Of a DNA stretch of 64,000 nucleotides, positions 35,771-44,734 are shown piece by piece. The stretch covers positions 1-64,000 of the forward strand of contig NZ_JACJON010000060.1 in the NCBI RefSeq assembly GCF_014695585.1, given 5' to 3'. The position numbers and the translations under genes were made by a program. Source of the DNA: Microcoleus sp. FACHB-831. GTDB lineage: Bacteria; Cyanobacteriota; Cyanobacteriia; Cyanobacteriales; FACHB-T130. The notes beneath the pieces are model-generated. The model had not been told where the DNA came from and did not search any database. It saw nothing but the letters and a program-made list of their open reading frames with translations. Positions within the stretch are counted from its first letter, which is position 1, and each line of letters opens with the position of its first letter.

Positions 35771-36157
35771 CTAGTTGCAGATAGCGTCAACCTCAACTTC
35801 AACTAGCATCGCTGGATCGACTAAAGCTTTAACTTCTACCATTGTGGTGGTAGGGGGATTTTCGCCAAAGCATTCTTGATGAGCCTGAGCAAATTCTGCC
35901 CAACGGCTGATGTCAGTCACGTATAAGCGAGTACGCACAACATCTGCATAGTCTGCACCCAAATCCTGCAAAGCTTTTTGGATAATTTCAAAACAGCGCT
36001 TAGTTTGGGCGTAGGCATCACCAGGTTCAAAAACTCCACCTTGTTCGTCAACAGGTGCAGTACCCGATACATAGATAAAGTTTCCCGCTCTCAAAGCTCG
36101 ACAATAGCCTACCTTAGACTCCCAGACAGCTCCCGAAAATGTCCGACGACGTTGCAT
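35771..36157 (-). CDS. RidA/YjgF/YER057c family enamine deaminase-like protein
   Basis: 128 residues. Conserved blocks: GYCRALRAGNFIYVSGTAPV, YAQTKRCFEIIQKALQDLGA, VVRTRLYVTDIS and MLVEVEVDAIC. The RidA arginine that binds the carboxylate of imine substrates is present as R of VRTRLYV. RidA proteins hydrolyse reactive enamine/imine intermediates from PLP enzymes; subgroup members may differ in substrate. Cytosolic trimer. It precedes pyrF-pyrE on the same strand. Confidence 0.9.
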   Translation of the reverse strand: MQRRRTFSGAVWESKVGYCRALRAGNFIYVSGTAPVDEQGGVFEPGDAYAQTKRCFEIIQKALQDLGADYADVVRTRLYVTDISRWAEFAQAHQECFGENPPTTTMVEVKALVDPAMLVEVEVDAICN

Positions 36158-36209
36158 GGTAGCCTCCCTCTAGCTGTCAATATCGTCGCACAGTTATAGC
36201 CTGTCTCTT

Positions 36210-36827
36210 TTAGTTCGCTGATTTTGTAAAAATAGTTAGCAACACCGAACCGAGAAGATAGTGATGATTGTTACAACTCAGTCCAACTTGCAAACCTAGT
36301 TTTTCGCGTATTTCCCTGCTGTAAAGTCTAATTCCTCCAGGGGTGACGGGTACAACATCAGTTGCTGTTTGTTTTCTGAAAGTAGGATCGACTAAGTAGA
36401 AATGCCCGCCAGGATGCAAAATTCGGCTGACTTCAGAAAATACTTGTTTCGGTTTGGGGTAGTGCAGAAAACTTAGAGTGTTGAAGACTGCATCAAACTG
36501 TCCATCTGCGAAAGGAAGGGATTCGGCATTACCCTGGACGAAGATAAGACGAGAGCCAGGGCATTTTTGGCGACGTGCAATCCGCAGCATTGAGGCAGAT
36601 AAGTCTAACCCAGTGCCGCGCAGGTGCGGGAAGTGCGTTACAAGGCGATTGAGCAGTCGTCCGGTACCGCAACCGAGATCGAGTATGTTGGCTGTTTGAG
36701 GCAAATCGACGTATTCGAGCAACCGTTTGTGGACTGCTTGGTAAAACACCGATAAGAAGAGGAAATCGTAGTTCGGTGCCCAACGGTCAAAAAATTGCTC
36801 TTTTTGATCCAGAGCATCGTTAGTCAT
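36210..36827 (-). CDS. Class I SAM-dependent methyltransferase
   Basis: 205 residues. The SAM-binding motif ILDLGCGTGRLLNRL (residues about 43-57) is followed by GTGLDLSASMLRIARRQ, NAESLPFADGQFDAVFNTLS and a motif like HYPKPKQVFSEVSRILHPGG: the UbiE/COQ5-like Methyltransf_11 pattern. The substrate is unknown. The N-terminal DRWAPNYDFLF is typical of small-molecule methyltransferases. Located 52 bp upstream of ridA on the same strand. Confidence 0.9.
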   Translation of the reverse strand: MTNDALDQKEQFFDRWAPNYDFLFLSVFYQAVHKRLLEYVDLPQTANILDLGCGTGRLLNRLVTHFPHLRGTGLDLSASMLRIARRQKCPGSRLIFVQGNAESLPFADGQFDAVFNTLSFLHYPKPKQVFSEVSRILHPGGHFYLVDPTFRKQTATDVVPVTPGGIRLYSREIREKLGLQVGLSCNNHHYLLGSVLLTIFTKSAN

Positions 36828-37060
36828 ATTATTAGCTATAGAGCTTTAGAGGTAATTGAGACATACTTTTAGTGTGACTGCTTTCCTCACGCGATCGCCC
36901 TTGCCCGCAACACCAAGCCGCAAATATAACCAAAAGTTAAGAAAAAATGCGCCTTGCGCTAAATGCGCTAAAATAGGCAACGAGAATTAAATTCGGCGAC
37001 CTACTTTGTGTTTGTTACATTGACAGGCATCTCTCCGAACTCAAGTCTCTACACCATCTG

Positions 37061-37071
37061 CTCCTTTGGAG
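37061..37071 (+). promoter_or_regulatory. Small hairpin sequestering the rbp Shine-Dalgarno
   Basis: CTCC-TTT-GGAG immediately before the start (GGAG at 37068-37071 is the likely SD, with ATG at 37079). A 4-bp stem can hide the SD. Cyanobacterial rbp genes are cold-induced and regulated through their 5' leaders, so temperature control here is plausible but inferred. Confidence 0.4.
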
Positions 37072-37078
37072 ATATTCC

Positions 37079-37432
37079 ATGTCAATTTATGTAGGCAACT
37101 TATCCTACCAAGTCACCCAAGACGATCTCACCCATATCTTTGCTGAATATGGCACTGTCAAGCGGGTGCAACTTCCCACAGACCGCGAAACTGGTCGTAT
37201 GCGGGGCTTTGGTTTTGTAGAAATGTCAAGCGACGCTGAAGAAACTGCTGCCATTGAAGCTCTTGATGGGGCTGAATGGATGGGCCGCGACCTGAAAGTG
37301 AACAAAGCCAAGCCACGCGAAGACAGAAAGCCGTCTGGTGGCGGCGGCGGCGGCGGTGGTTGGGGCGGTGGCGGTGGTGGCGGCGGCGGTGGACGCCGCG
37401 AATCTCGTGGTGGTGGCGGCGGACGCTACTAA
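37079..37432 (+). CDS. rbp: RRM-type RNA-binding protein with Gly-rich tail
   Basis: 117 residues. A single RRM with RNP2 [12 protein letters not shown] (2-13) and RNP1 RGFGFVEM (about 42-49), then from residue 87 a Gly-rich, Arg-spaced tail. This is the cyanobacterial cold-shock/Rbp family, related to plant GRPs. They bind RNA with low specificity and are made on cold stress; some also help localise photosystem mRNAs. The gene has a long leader and its own strong terminator, so it is monocistronic. The low-complexity tail is encoded by GGCGGTGG-type repeats (37340-37400), which may vary between strains. Confidence 0.95.
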   Translation: MSIYVGNLSYQVTQDDLTHIFAEYGTVKRVQLPTDRETGRMRGFGFVEMSSDAEETAAIEALDGAEWMGRDLKVNKAKPREDRKPSGGGGGGGGWGGGGGGGGGGRRESRGGGGGRY

Positions 37433-37460
37433 GTTTTGAGATTTAAGCCTGAAGCCTAGA

Positions 37461-37497
37461 GTAGGGGCGACGCATGCGTCGCCCCTACTTTTTTTTG
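37461..37497 (+). terminator. Strong rho-independent terminator of rbp
   Basis: A perfect 14-bp stem with arm GTAGGGGCGACGCA, followed by eight T. 28 bp after the rbp stop. Confidence 0.92.
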
Positions 37498-37566
37498 GGA
37501 TTTTTTTGCTGGCTTAACTGCGATCGCCCCGTGCTTGCACTGGTAAAAAATTTAGTTTTGAAAGAT

Positions 37567-38796
37567 TTAGATAACAAACTGGATGACGCCCCGCTCTCCA
37601 TTGGTCAACCAGTTGAGATCTTGCTGGTTGAGCGCTTCTATCTGATTGGGGTGGAGTCCTGCTGCTAGTTCCGACTTGAGGGTGCGTAGTGCAGCCATCG
37701 GAGAAGGGAAGTAGCAGGCGATGTCTTCAAAAGGGGTGGTAAAAGGCCAGTGGCGATCGCCCAAGATTCGGCGATAGTTAGCATCCCCTTTGACTAATAT
37801 TAAACTCGATTGCGATAAATCTTGCTGCAATGATTCGGGCATTTCCCAGAATGCAAGAGGCGATGTCCAAAATAAATCGTCTTGGAGACGCAAGCGATCG
37901 CGAGCGATATAATCTTGCAATCGCAGAGCCGATCGCAGAACTTCTTTATTTTTATTAGCCTCTAAAATCTCTAGGGTGTAATGAACATCCTTAATCGTGG
38001 CATCAGATACAAAAGTAGGATGCGACTTCAGATGCAGATAAACCGTACCAGCAGCATTGTTAGTCAGCAAAAAATCGGCTAAACACAAATCGCATACAAG
38101 TTCAAAACCCGCATTGTCGGCAACGATATCAATGCGTGATTTGTCAAAGCTGGCAACTCTATCGGCGATTTGGGATGAAAGATCTACTAATATATTAGTT
38201 TGTTCGGGGAGAGGATCGTTGCTGCGATCGCTTTCCCCTGCTGGCCACAAACTTAAATCAGCTCGATTGCCCCACAAATCAAAATAAAGTAGTTTAATAA
38301 AATCATTTCTCATTTCCTCCGCATCCCCCTCAATGCGAAAATTTGTCAGAGCCGGGATAGCATCCATTGATGCATGCAAACCCAAGCGTTTTTGGTAGCC
38401 AAATGGATCTACACCCTGCCAATCTCCGGGTTGAAAGTAATTAGTTGCCTCAAGGATACTACGATAAAAGTATGTTTCTGCAAAGAACCAGGGCACATCC
38501 AGCCAGCGCATTCCCGCACAAGGTTCTACATATTTAGACCACGATTCCACATCCTCGCCACCGTCGTCTTTGAGGGGACGCACCTTCCCATCGCTCAGTT
38601 CAGTCGCCAGAGTTTCCAAGTTTTCAATAATGATTGGAGGGAACTTGTTTTCTGCAATAACACGCCTAGCAATTGCTGGCATTCTTCCGGTAACTGTATA
38701 GTAGGCAAAAGAGCCTTCTTCCGAACCTAAAATTGCTGGAGGGAGGGTTAAGCGGGGTTGGTTAAACTTAGGTCCGGGACTGTTTGAGTTTAGCAT
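37567..38796 (-). CDS. DUF89/ARMT1-like damage-control phosphatase
   Basis: 409 residues. Family blocks: WLDVPWFFAETYFYR, LLYFDLWGNRADLS (metal site), IDIVADNAGFELVCDLCLAD (DNAG metal site), LILVKGDANYRRILGDR. DUF89 enzymes are Co/Mn-dependent phosphatases of the damage-control group; members act on phospho-sugars such as fructose-1-phosphate, and the eukaryotic ARMT1 was also proposed as a methyltransferase. The cyanobacterial substrate is unknown. The length suits the eukaryotic-like ARMT1 subgroup rather than the short CoaX-associated forms. It is convergent with rbp; the two stops are 135 bp apart with the rbp terminator between. Confidence 0.9.
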   Translation of the reverse strand: MLNSNSPGPKFNQPRLTLPPAILGSEEGSFAYYTVTGRMPAIARRVIAENKFPPIIIENLETLATELSDGKVRPLKDDGGEDVESWSKYVEPCAGMRWLDVPWFFAETYFYRSILEATNYFQPGDWQGVDPFGYQKRLGLHASMDAIPALTNFRIEGDAEEMRNDFIKLLYFDLWGNRADLSLWPAGESDRSNDPLPEQTNILVDLSSQIADRVASFDKSRIDIVADNAGFELVCDLCLADFLLTNNAAGTVYLHLKSHPTFVSDATIKDVHYTLEILEANKNKEVLRSALRLQDYIARDRLRLQDDLFWTSPLAFWEMPESLQQDLSQSSLILVKGDANYRRILGDRHWPFTTPFEDIACYFPSPMAALRTLKSELAAGLHPNQIEALNQQDLNWLTNGERGVIQFVI

Positions 38797-38976
38797 TTTA
38801 TCAATTGTGACTTGTGAGAAAAGCTGATAGAAATAAATGCATTATCCAAGCGCGTTAAGCGATAGCTGTTAGATGCAAAAAGGGTAAAGTAAAGAGCATA
38901 AGATAGACTTGACAGATAATTTACGATTGCTACATCAACTATGGAGATAGATCGTACTGCTGAAAAATGAGAATTT

Positions 38977-39882
38977 TTAGCTAAACACGCTTAAATTTAG
39001 AGAGCGTGCGAGTTGCTCTAACAAAAACAACCCAGCTACAGAGTTACCTTGCAAATCGAGAGGGGGACTGTAGCAGGCGATCGCGCCCTGAGATGGCACT
39101 ATAGATAGCATTGCACCGCTTACCCCTGATTTAGTAGGAAGTCCCACCCGCACAGCAAAACGCCCGGAGGCTTCATACAAGCCACAAGTAGTCATCAACG
39201 CATTTACCGTGCGGCTGTGTGACAGCGAAATTAACTCGCTACCATCAGCCAATAGCATCCCCAACTTAGCCAAATCTACAACATTTCCAGACAAGCAGCA
39301 GATGCGATTGTAGATGTCTAAAGCGGTTTCTGGAGAGTTTAGATGACCAAACTGAGCCAGCATCATCGCAATAGAGCGATTGCATTGATTACCTGTTGAT
39401 ATTACCGAAGCTAGCATTTGCTCATCTAAAACCAGACTTGCATTAGAGCATTGATTTAGCCAGTCACAGAAGAGTTCGCAACTGGGTAGCAGAGATGCTA
39501 GAGCGATCGCGCCGCTATTAATCATAGGATTGCGCGGCCATCCCCCATCCGCTTCCAATTGTGCCAAAGAATTAAAAGCTTGGTCAGAAGGCTTCATCCC
39601 CACCCGTTCAAACACAGCTTCTGTTCCCATATGCTCTAACAAAAATAGCAGCACAAAAGGCTTTATTACGCTCATCAACACAAACTGCTGAGTAATGTCG
39701 CCATAGCTATAAATCTGGCCATTTATACACTGTATCTGAACGGCAGAAGAGTTAGGATTAGCTTGAAATAACCTGGGTATATAGCCTGGTAGCTTCCCTT
39801 CCTGTGTATGAGTTTGTGCTTGAGCTACCCAATCATCAAGCTGGCCTTGAGTTAGAGAACTCAGCCCTGTTGAGCTTATCAT
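38977..39882 (-). CDS. glsA: Glutaminase (GlsA/YbaS type)
   Basis: 301 residues. This serine-dependent beta-lactamase-like fold has the SxxK pair in LMSVIKPFVLLF (Ser/Lys), the NPMINSGAIALASLL block, GNQCNRSIAMMLAQFG and the late VGLPTKSGVSGAMLSI block. It hydrolyses glutamine to glutamate and ammonia in the cytosol. The usual motif is SISK; here it is SVIK, still within S-x-x-K. Possible regulation by nitrogen (NtcA) is common for such genes, but I see no clear NtcA site. Confidence 0.95.
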   Translation of the reverse strand: MISSTGLSSLTQGQLDDWVAQAQTHTQEGKLPGYIPRLFQANPNSSAVQIQCINGQIYSYGDITQQFVLMSVIKPFVLLFLLEHMGTEAVFERVGMKPSDQAFNSLAQLEADGGWPRNPMINSGAIALASLLPSCELFCDWLNQCSNASLVLDEQMLASVISTGNQCNRSIAMMLAQFGHLNSPETALDIYNRICCLSGNVVDLAKLGMLLADGSELISLSHSRTVNALMTTCGLYEASGRFAVRVGLPTKSGVSGAMLSIVPSQGAIACYSPPLDLQGNSVAGLFLLEQLARSLNLSVFS

Positions 39883-39963
39883 TTAATATTTTTCCGCACT
39901 AGGTAACAACCGCGCAACAAAATTGAGACAAAACTATTGATTTAAAGCTATAAAATTTTGCTC

Positions 39964-41037
39964 TCAAACTTTAGCCAGTTCATCTAACGCTATATTATAA
40001 TCGGCAGCCGAATAACGTTCAGCCGATTTTATAAAAGCCGTGACATCTTCCTCCTTGGTATTAAAAGCAGTTACTAACCTTACTATCGTAGATTCTTCAC
40101 CCTCCCAGCGGTAGAACTGGAAGCCGTCAGCAAGAAGACCTTCAATAACTGCTTCGGGAAGTTGAATAAAGATTTCATTCGCTTGCACCGGATGACAAAG
40201 TTTCGCCCCTTGCAAATTGGTAAGATTCACTGCTATTTTTGCCGCCATTTGGTTAGCATGAGCAGCATTTTTTAACCACAAATCATCAGTAATATAAGCC
40301 TCTAGTTGCGCTGACAAAAACCGCATTTTTGAGAATAAATGACCGCTGCGCTTGCGACGATAACCAAACGTTTTTGCCAAGTCACAATTAAAAAACACGA
40401 CTGCTTCAGCCGCCATAGCACCGTTCTTTGTAGCGCCAAACGACAAGACATCGACACCAGCACGCCAGGTGATATCTGCGGGAGTACACCCCAAACTAAC
40501 TACCGCATTGGCAAATCTAGCACCGTCCATATGCAAGCCGAGATTATGAGCATGGGCGACATCAGCAACGTGCTGGATTTCTAGAGCAGTGTAAACAGTT
40601 CCGGCTTCGGTTGCTTGAGTAATGCTGACAGCGGCTGGCTGCACGCGATGGACGACTCCCGCGCCTGCTTTCTTCAGCACCTCTGCCAAGTCAGTTGCGC
40701 CAATCTTGCCATTAGCACTAGGAATGGTGACTAACTTCGCACCACCCGTGTAGAACTCTGGCGCACCGCACTCATCAACGTTGATATGCGATTCGGGATG
40801 GCAGTAAATTGCACCAAAGGGGGGAGCGATGACTGAGAGGGCTAGGGCGTTGGCAGCAGAACCAGTAGCAACTGGAAAAACTGTAACGCTTGTCTCGAAT
40901 AATTCCGAGAACTTGGCTTCTAATCGCTGCGTACATTCATCGTTACCGTAGGGCATTGCTGCACCATCATTTGCAGCAGTCAATGCTGCCAAGATTTCCG
41001 GTGCTACGCCAGTTACATTATCGCTACAGAAGTTCAT
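39964..41037 (-). CDS. Low-specificity threonine-aldolase-like PLP enzyme
   Basis: 357 residues, fold type I. Blocks: SDNVTGVAPEILAAL, YGNDECTQRLEAKFSELF, PVATGSAANALALS, HMDGARFANAVV (Asp binding the PLP nitrogen) and SFGATKNGAMAAEAVVFF with the PLP Lys (ATKNG). Known members cleave threonine/allo-threonine to glycine plus acetaldehyde, or act on related beta-hydroxy amino acids. It is 81 bp upstream of glsA, on the same strand. Confidence 0.92.
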   Translation of the reverse strand: MNFCSDNVTGVAPEILAALTAANDGAAMPYGNDECTQRLEAKFSELFETSVTVFPVATGSAANALALSVIAPPFGAIYCHPESHINVDECGAPEFYTGGAKLVTIPSANGKIGATDLAEVLKKAGAGVVHRVQPAAVSITQATEAGTVYTALEIQHVADVAHAHNLGLHMDGARFANAVVSLGCTPADITWRAGVDVLSFGATKNGAMAAEAVVFFNCDLAKTFGYRRKRSGHLFSKMRFLSAQLEAYITDDLWLKNAAHANQMAAKIAVNLTNLQGAKLCHPVQANEIFIQLPEAVIEGLLADGFQFYRWEGEESTIVRLVTAFNTKEEDVTAFIKSAERYSAADYNIALDELAKV

Positions 41038-41487
41038 CGGGCTAGTTTTGTTGTCAAACGATGGGCTGAACTTCTATTTTAAATTTAGCTAAGGTATTCC
41101 ATATTTAATTTGCCTATAGTCAAGAGCTAAAAGTCTTGAAGCCTAAACTTTTCTTCTTTTGCCTTTTTACTTGCTTAGACGCTGATTTTTCTGAATTAAG
41201 ACTTACGCACGATTGGCACAAAATTTGATAATTTCAGTTAAAGTCCATCCCCACATATCCATCTTTGCAGGTTGGGGCTGGGCAAAAAGCGCTAACCGAC
41301 AGGCGTAAATTTCATGTGGAGGGGGTTTGGGGGACGCACCCGTCCTCCAACGGGGGGATTGGGGGGAGACCCCCCAAGTCCAGGTTTTTTGGCTAAAGGT
41401 GGGAATGCGTAAATCCCGTAAATCTTAGCGATCGCTCCCCCCAAGGAATAAGCCAAAATAAATGCATATTCGCACCTCACAACCATA
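41038..41487. other. Intergenic region with G/C-rich inverted repeat, no gene
   Basis: About 450 bp. 41355-41382 has GGGGGATTGGGGGGAGACCCCCC-type complementarity that could form a hairpin. Similar C-rich/G-rich repeats occur near 24040-24070. No frame is supported here; a 157-residue frame on the minus strand (41292-41765) is a shadow of the exported protein that follows. Confidence 0.55.
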
Positions 41488-41934
41488 ATGAAGCGCCTAA
41501 TATTTGCCAGTTCAATTTTGCTATTTCTAGGGTCGGCGTCTTTGCAACCTTCCCTCGCAGCAGAAACCCAACAGCGATCGCCGACTCCGACGCAATTTAA
41601 CCTTGCTAGGAGTAAAGCGACGACAATGCGCGATATCCGCAGAGTGTACGTTATGCCATTCAACGCCAGAGACGGCGGCTTCCGCAGTAATGTCATGCGA
41701 TCGCTGCGCGGCTGGAACCGCATCCAGCTAGTATCCTCGCCAAAATCTGCCGATGCTGTTGTCACCGGATCTGGACGTTCGACAGGTCAGGGTTTTCGTG
41801 GCGAACTGCAAGTTAGAAGCACCAAAGATAACAGCGTCCTGTGGTCGGGAACAGCCTTGCGGCGCGATCGCACCCGCGATCGCATGGCATTCGATCAACT
41901 CGTGTCGCGCCTAAAATCTGAAGTAGGTAATTAA
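41488..41934 (+). CDS. Exported protein of unknown function
   Basis: 148 residues. Signal peptide MKRLIFASSILLFLGSASLQ with cleavage near SLAA-ET (about residue 25). The mature part has VYVMPFNARDGGFRSNVMRSL, then ADAVVTGSGR, GELQVRSTKDNSVLWSGTAL, and is basic. The pattern VYVMPF...ADAVVTG...LWS is reminiscent of lipoprotein-like proteins that bind envelope partners, but I do not recognise a family. Convergent with the SDR gene, with 10 bp between the two stops. Confidence 0.8.
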   Translation: MKRLIFASSILLFLGSASLQPSLAAETQQRSPTPTQFNLARSKATTMRDIRRVYVMPFNARDGGFRSNVMRSLRGWNRIQLVSSPKSADAVVTGSGRSTGQGFRGELQVRSTKDNSVLWSGTALRRDRTRDRMAFDQLVSRLKSEVGN

Positions 41935-41944
41935 TAATGTAGTT

Positions 41945-42664
41945 TTACCAATCAATGGGCTGGCGATCGCGGAAAAATCCACTCGTCGGCCCACCATCAG
42001 CAAGCGTTGCCAACCACACAATTGTATCAACCCCTTGCTCTAGCGATCGCGGCGCATTTGGGCCACCCATATCAGTTCTAACCCATCCTGGACAAACTGC
42101 ATTCACCAAAATATTGGTGTCTTCTAATTCGTTAGCAACAATCCGAGTTAGCGCATTGAGTGCCGTTTTTGAAATTCTATATGCGGGAAATCCAGTAGCC
42201 ATATCTGCCAATTGACCCGCGCCAGAAGATACATTAACAACCCGCCCGTAATTATTTATTTTCATCAGCGGAATTAACGCCTGACAAAGCAGCAATGGCC
42301 CGTATAAATTTGTCTCGATCGTTTCTTGCAACGTACTTACTTTTGTTTTCAATACGCTACCTTCTGATGGATCTAAAAAATCTTTAGCTATTCCGGCGTT
42401 GTTAACTAAGATATCCAGTTTGCCAAACTGATTGCGAATGAACTGCGCCAGATGTTCAACACTGTCGGCATTAGTAACATCAAGCGAACGATATAAGACA
42501 TCTAATCCTTCAGCTTGCAACTTTTCAACGGCAGCATTACCCTTGGCTTCATCGCGACTGGTAAGAATAACCTGGATTTCTTGTTTTGCTAATTGGCGGC
42601 AAGTTTCAAAACCCAAACCGCGATTGGCACCAGTGACAACAGCTATTTTTTTGCTTGCACTCAT
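41945..42664 (-). CDS. Short-chain dehydrogenase/reductase (classical SDR)
   Basis: 239 residues. Cofactor motif VTGANRGLGFETCRQL (TGxxxGxG), NNAG at about residue 86, catalytic Ser in NVSSGAGQ, and YxxxK in YRISKTALN. The N-terminal basic residues and R-D-E in SRDEAKG favour NADPH. This resembles the carbonyl-reductase-like branch of SDRs. Substrate unknown. A short leftover of another SDR start lies just upstream (42685-42756). Confidence 0.93.
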   Translation of the reverse strand: MSASKKIAVVTGANRGLGFETCRQLAKQEIQVILTSRDEAKGNAAVEKLQAEGLDVLYRSLDVTNADSVEHLAQFIRNQFGKLDILVNNAGIAKDFLDPSEGSVLKTKVSTLQETIETNLYGPLLLCQALIPLMKINNYGRVVNVSSGAGQLADMATGFPAYRISKTALNALTRIVANELEDTNILVNAVCPGWVRTDMGGPNAPRSLEQGVDTIVWLATLADGGPTSGFFRDRQPIDW

Positions 42665-42684
42665 CTGTTTTCTCCTGTTCGCAG

Positions 42685-42756
42685 TTAAAAAATGCTTTCA
42701 CCAGTACCAGCGCTGCTACCAGTAACGATAGTTTGTTTGGCTTGTAGTTGCACCAT
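42685..42756 (-). pseudogene. SDR N-terminus remnant
   Basis: A 23-residue frame starting MVQLQAKQTIVTGSS followed by a stop matches the first beta-alpha unit of an SDR (VTGSS-x-G-x-G). It stops after GESIF. It lies just upstream of the intact SDR gene on the same strand, so it may be a fragment of a lost duplicate. The rest of 42757-43044 holds no supported gene. Confidence 0.5.
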
Positions 42757-43044
42757 AGTTTTTTACGCCAGGAGGGTAGAATTTTTAGCAGCCAGCGCAG
42801 GGCGATCGCATCACTCCCATATTCCCTGGTTTTTATTAGCGATAATCTTTGTTCGACCGCTAATAATATCTTTGGTCATATTGCCTGCCAGCATAGCATG
42901 GGCGAGCGTTTACTTCACTAAGTTTTTCAGATTGTCTGCAATCCCAAAAAATGGCCTAAAGATTGTTTGAGCCTGCGTAGCATCATTAAATTGCATACTA
43001 TCCAGATATACGGGCAATTTATAAATTATCCGTATATTCAACTA

Positions 43045-43896
43045 CTAAGCAAATAGCATTTCATGTTCCCTCTGTTCTTCGTGTTCTACCACAAATACAT
43101 TAGCGTAGAGCTTGGAAACAATCTGCTTTCCCTGTTGCGTGAGTGATAGATATTGCAGCGCATCCGTAATATAGGGATGAACGCTGTACCAGTAAAACTT
43201 AGGGTAGTTCTTTCGCAAATCACCAGGGGTTCGATAGCCCAAAGATTTATTTACGCCTGTTTCTTCAAACTCATAAAACAAAGCGCTGATTTTTTGCAGG
43301 TAACGAGGATCGCTGAGTTGACCTATCAAGTCAGCAGCGCGGACTAAGCCAGGACAGTTACCTGTATCTTGATGATCTATCGATTTTGGCACGGGGAATC
43401 GAGTTAGTTCAATATTGCGTTTAATCTGTTCGGCATCAATTAGTTTGTGACCGCCAAAACGCTCGTCTATAAACAGTTTTCCCCGGTCTACATGATAAGG
43501 GGTGAGACTGGCATCTGTAGAACCAGGTGATAGACGCACTCGCGTGCCATCGCCTGTGGCATACCATCCATCTCGGTCGTCGAGACAAACTCCTTTGACA
43601 TAGCCAATATCATGACATAGCAGCGCGATGATGAAGTGCAACCAGTCTTCGCAGGAAACTCCACCTTCGCGAATATGCTTGCCTCGCAAGATTTCTTGAC
43701 CGACTAATGTCACTAAAATGGTGTGTTCTACATTGTGATAGAGGGCATCGCTGTTGGCGATATTTTCTAAAGCCATATTGCCAGCCCAAGTAATGATGTC
43801 TGCATAGTGAGGATTCATTCCTCCGTAGGTGCGACGGAATCCTGCTTGTAAGTCAGCAACAAAGGCGTCTATTAACAATTCTGTTGTATTGATCAT
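43045..43896 (-). CDS. HD-domain metal-dependent phosphohydrolase (Npun_R2479 type)
   Basis: 283 residues. The HD signature is spread: YHNVEHTILVTLVGQ (first His), then ALLCHDIGYVKGVC (HD pair) and a late Asp in LVRAADLIGQL. Known HD proteins hydrolyse phosphate esters or act as phosphodiesterases on nucleotides. This cyanobacterial subgroup has a characteristic insert with GDGTRVRLSPGSTDASLTPY and lacks characterised members. Cytosolic. No partner gene is evident. The start ATG 43896 matches the family's IDAFVADLQAGF beginning. Confidence 0.85.
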   Translation of the reverse strand: MINTTELLIDAFVADLQAGFRRTYGGMNPHYADIITWAGNMALENIANSDALYHNVEHTILVTLVGQEILRGKHIREGGVSCEDWLHFIIALLCHDIGYVKGVCLDDRDGWYATGDGTRVRLSPGSTDASLTPYHVDRGKLFIDERFGGHKLIDAEQIKRNIELTRFPVPKSIDHQDTGNCPGLVRAADLIGQLSDPRYLQKISALFYEFEETGVNKSLGYRTPGDLRKNYPKFYWYSVHPYITDALQYLSLTQQGKQIVSKLYANVFVVEHEEQREHEMLFA

Positions 43897-43995
43897 GTTT
43901 AGCCCCCTGTATGTATACCTGAATCAAATTTTGCGATATTTAGAAAGAGCGTCGGTCGGGCTTTGCCTGTGAAGAATTTACCTAAAAACCTTGCT

Positions 43996-44214
43996 TTATA
44001 ACACAGCAGAGATTTCATTCACAACTTTTAGTCTTCCTCTGCAAACAGCGTGAAGCAGTCGGTCAATTGAGCTTTTTTCTTCCGCGTCGATAGTGTCATC
44101 CAATAGTGCAGCCATTAAGCCATATCGATCGGCGCGGGTGATTTTGCCGCTTATGGTGACTTGGGCAAATAAGTCTGCGATCGCTGAGGGTAGAAGGTTG
44201 ACTGCTGGTGACAT
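43996..44214 (-). CDS. Small conserved cyanobacterial protein
   Basis: 72 residues, all helical: ITRADRYGLMAALLDDTIDA, then EEKSSIDRLLHAVCRGRL. Small proteins of this pattern are widespread in cyanobacteria; no function is known to me. It lies 99 bp upstream of the HD gene on the same strand. Confidence 0.65.
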   Translation of the reverse strand: MSPAVNLLPSAIADLFAQVTISGKITRADRYGLMAALLDDTIDAEEKSSIDRLLHAVCRGRLKVVNEISAVL

Positions 44215-44388
44215 CGTTGCTCGATCCTCTTTGAGGAACTCAATACATCTAATATCCGTCCTTTCTCCAAAAGCTCTCGCGATCGCAACAGGGGTAGAGC
44301 GTGATAATTGCGTTGCGGTCTAGTGACTCGAACTTTGCCTTAAATGTGACCGCATATTTACCTAAGAGTGACCGCAGTCACACCCATT

Positions 44389-44695
44389 CTAAGAGTCAAC
44401 CGCGCCTAGCGCTTTGAGGGTGGCAACAGTCGCTTCGGTTAAACCAGTAACGCCCGCAATATTCATACCCTCATAGGGTCTATCGCTTCTTAACGTTTGC
44501 AAGCATTCTCCGGCATTCACATCCCAAAGCTTAATCGTTTCCTCATCGCAGCCACTAGCTAAAATTTGCCCATCGGGACTAAAGGCGACAGACCAGATGA
44601 ATCCACTATCGCCGTGCAAAGTTTTGCAGCATTCACCACTGCTAACATCCCAAAAGCGTACAGTACCATCACTACTGCTGCTAGCCAGCTTAGTC
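44389..44695 (-). pseudogene. WD40-repeat gene remnant (3' end only)
   Basis: Reads [29 protein letters not shown] and [19 protein letters not shown]: one and a half WD40 blades, then a C-terminal [16 protein letters not shown]-like tail. The 5' part is absent; sequence left of GTK (from about 44695) is unrelated, and a divergent pentapeptide-repeat gene starts 40 bp away. The usual long beta-propeller and effector parts are lost. Confidence 0.75.
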
Positions 44696-44734
44696 CCTAT
44701 TGTTGATGGTGTAGATGGATGTGGGAGTTGAGTT

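Noticed and set aside
41292-41765. 157-residue minus-strand frame with a Pro/Gly-rich end
   Set aside because: Overlaps the exported protein gene at 41488 and runs into a G-rich repeat; no domain.
42692-42970. 92-residue hydrophobic plus-strand frame
   Set aside because: No Shine-Dalgarno, antisense to the SDR remnant, no family resemblance.
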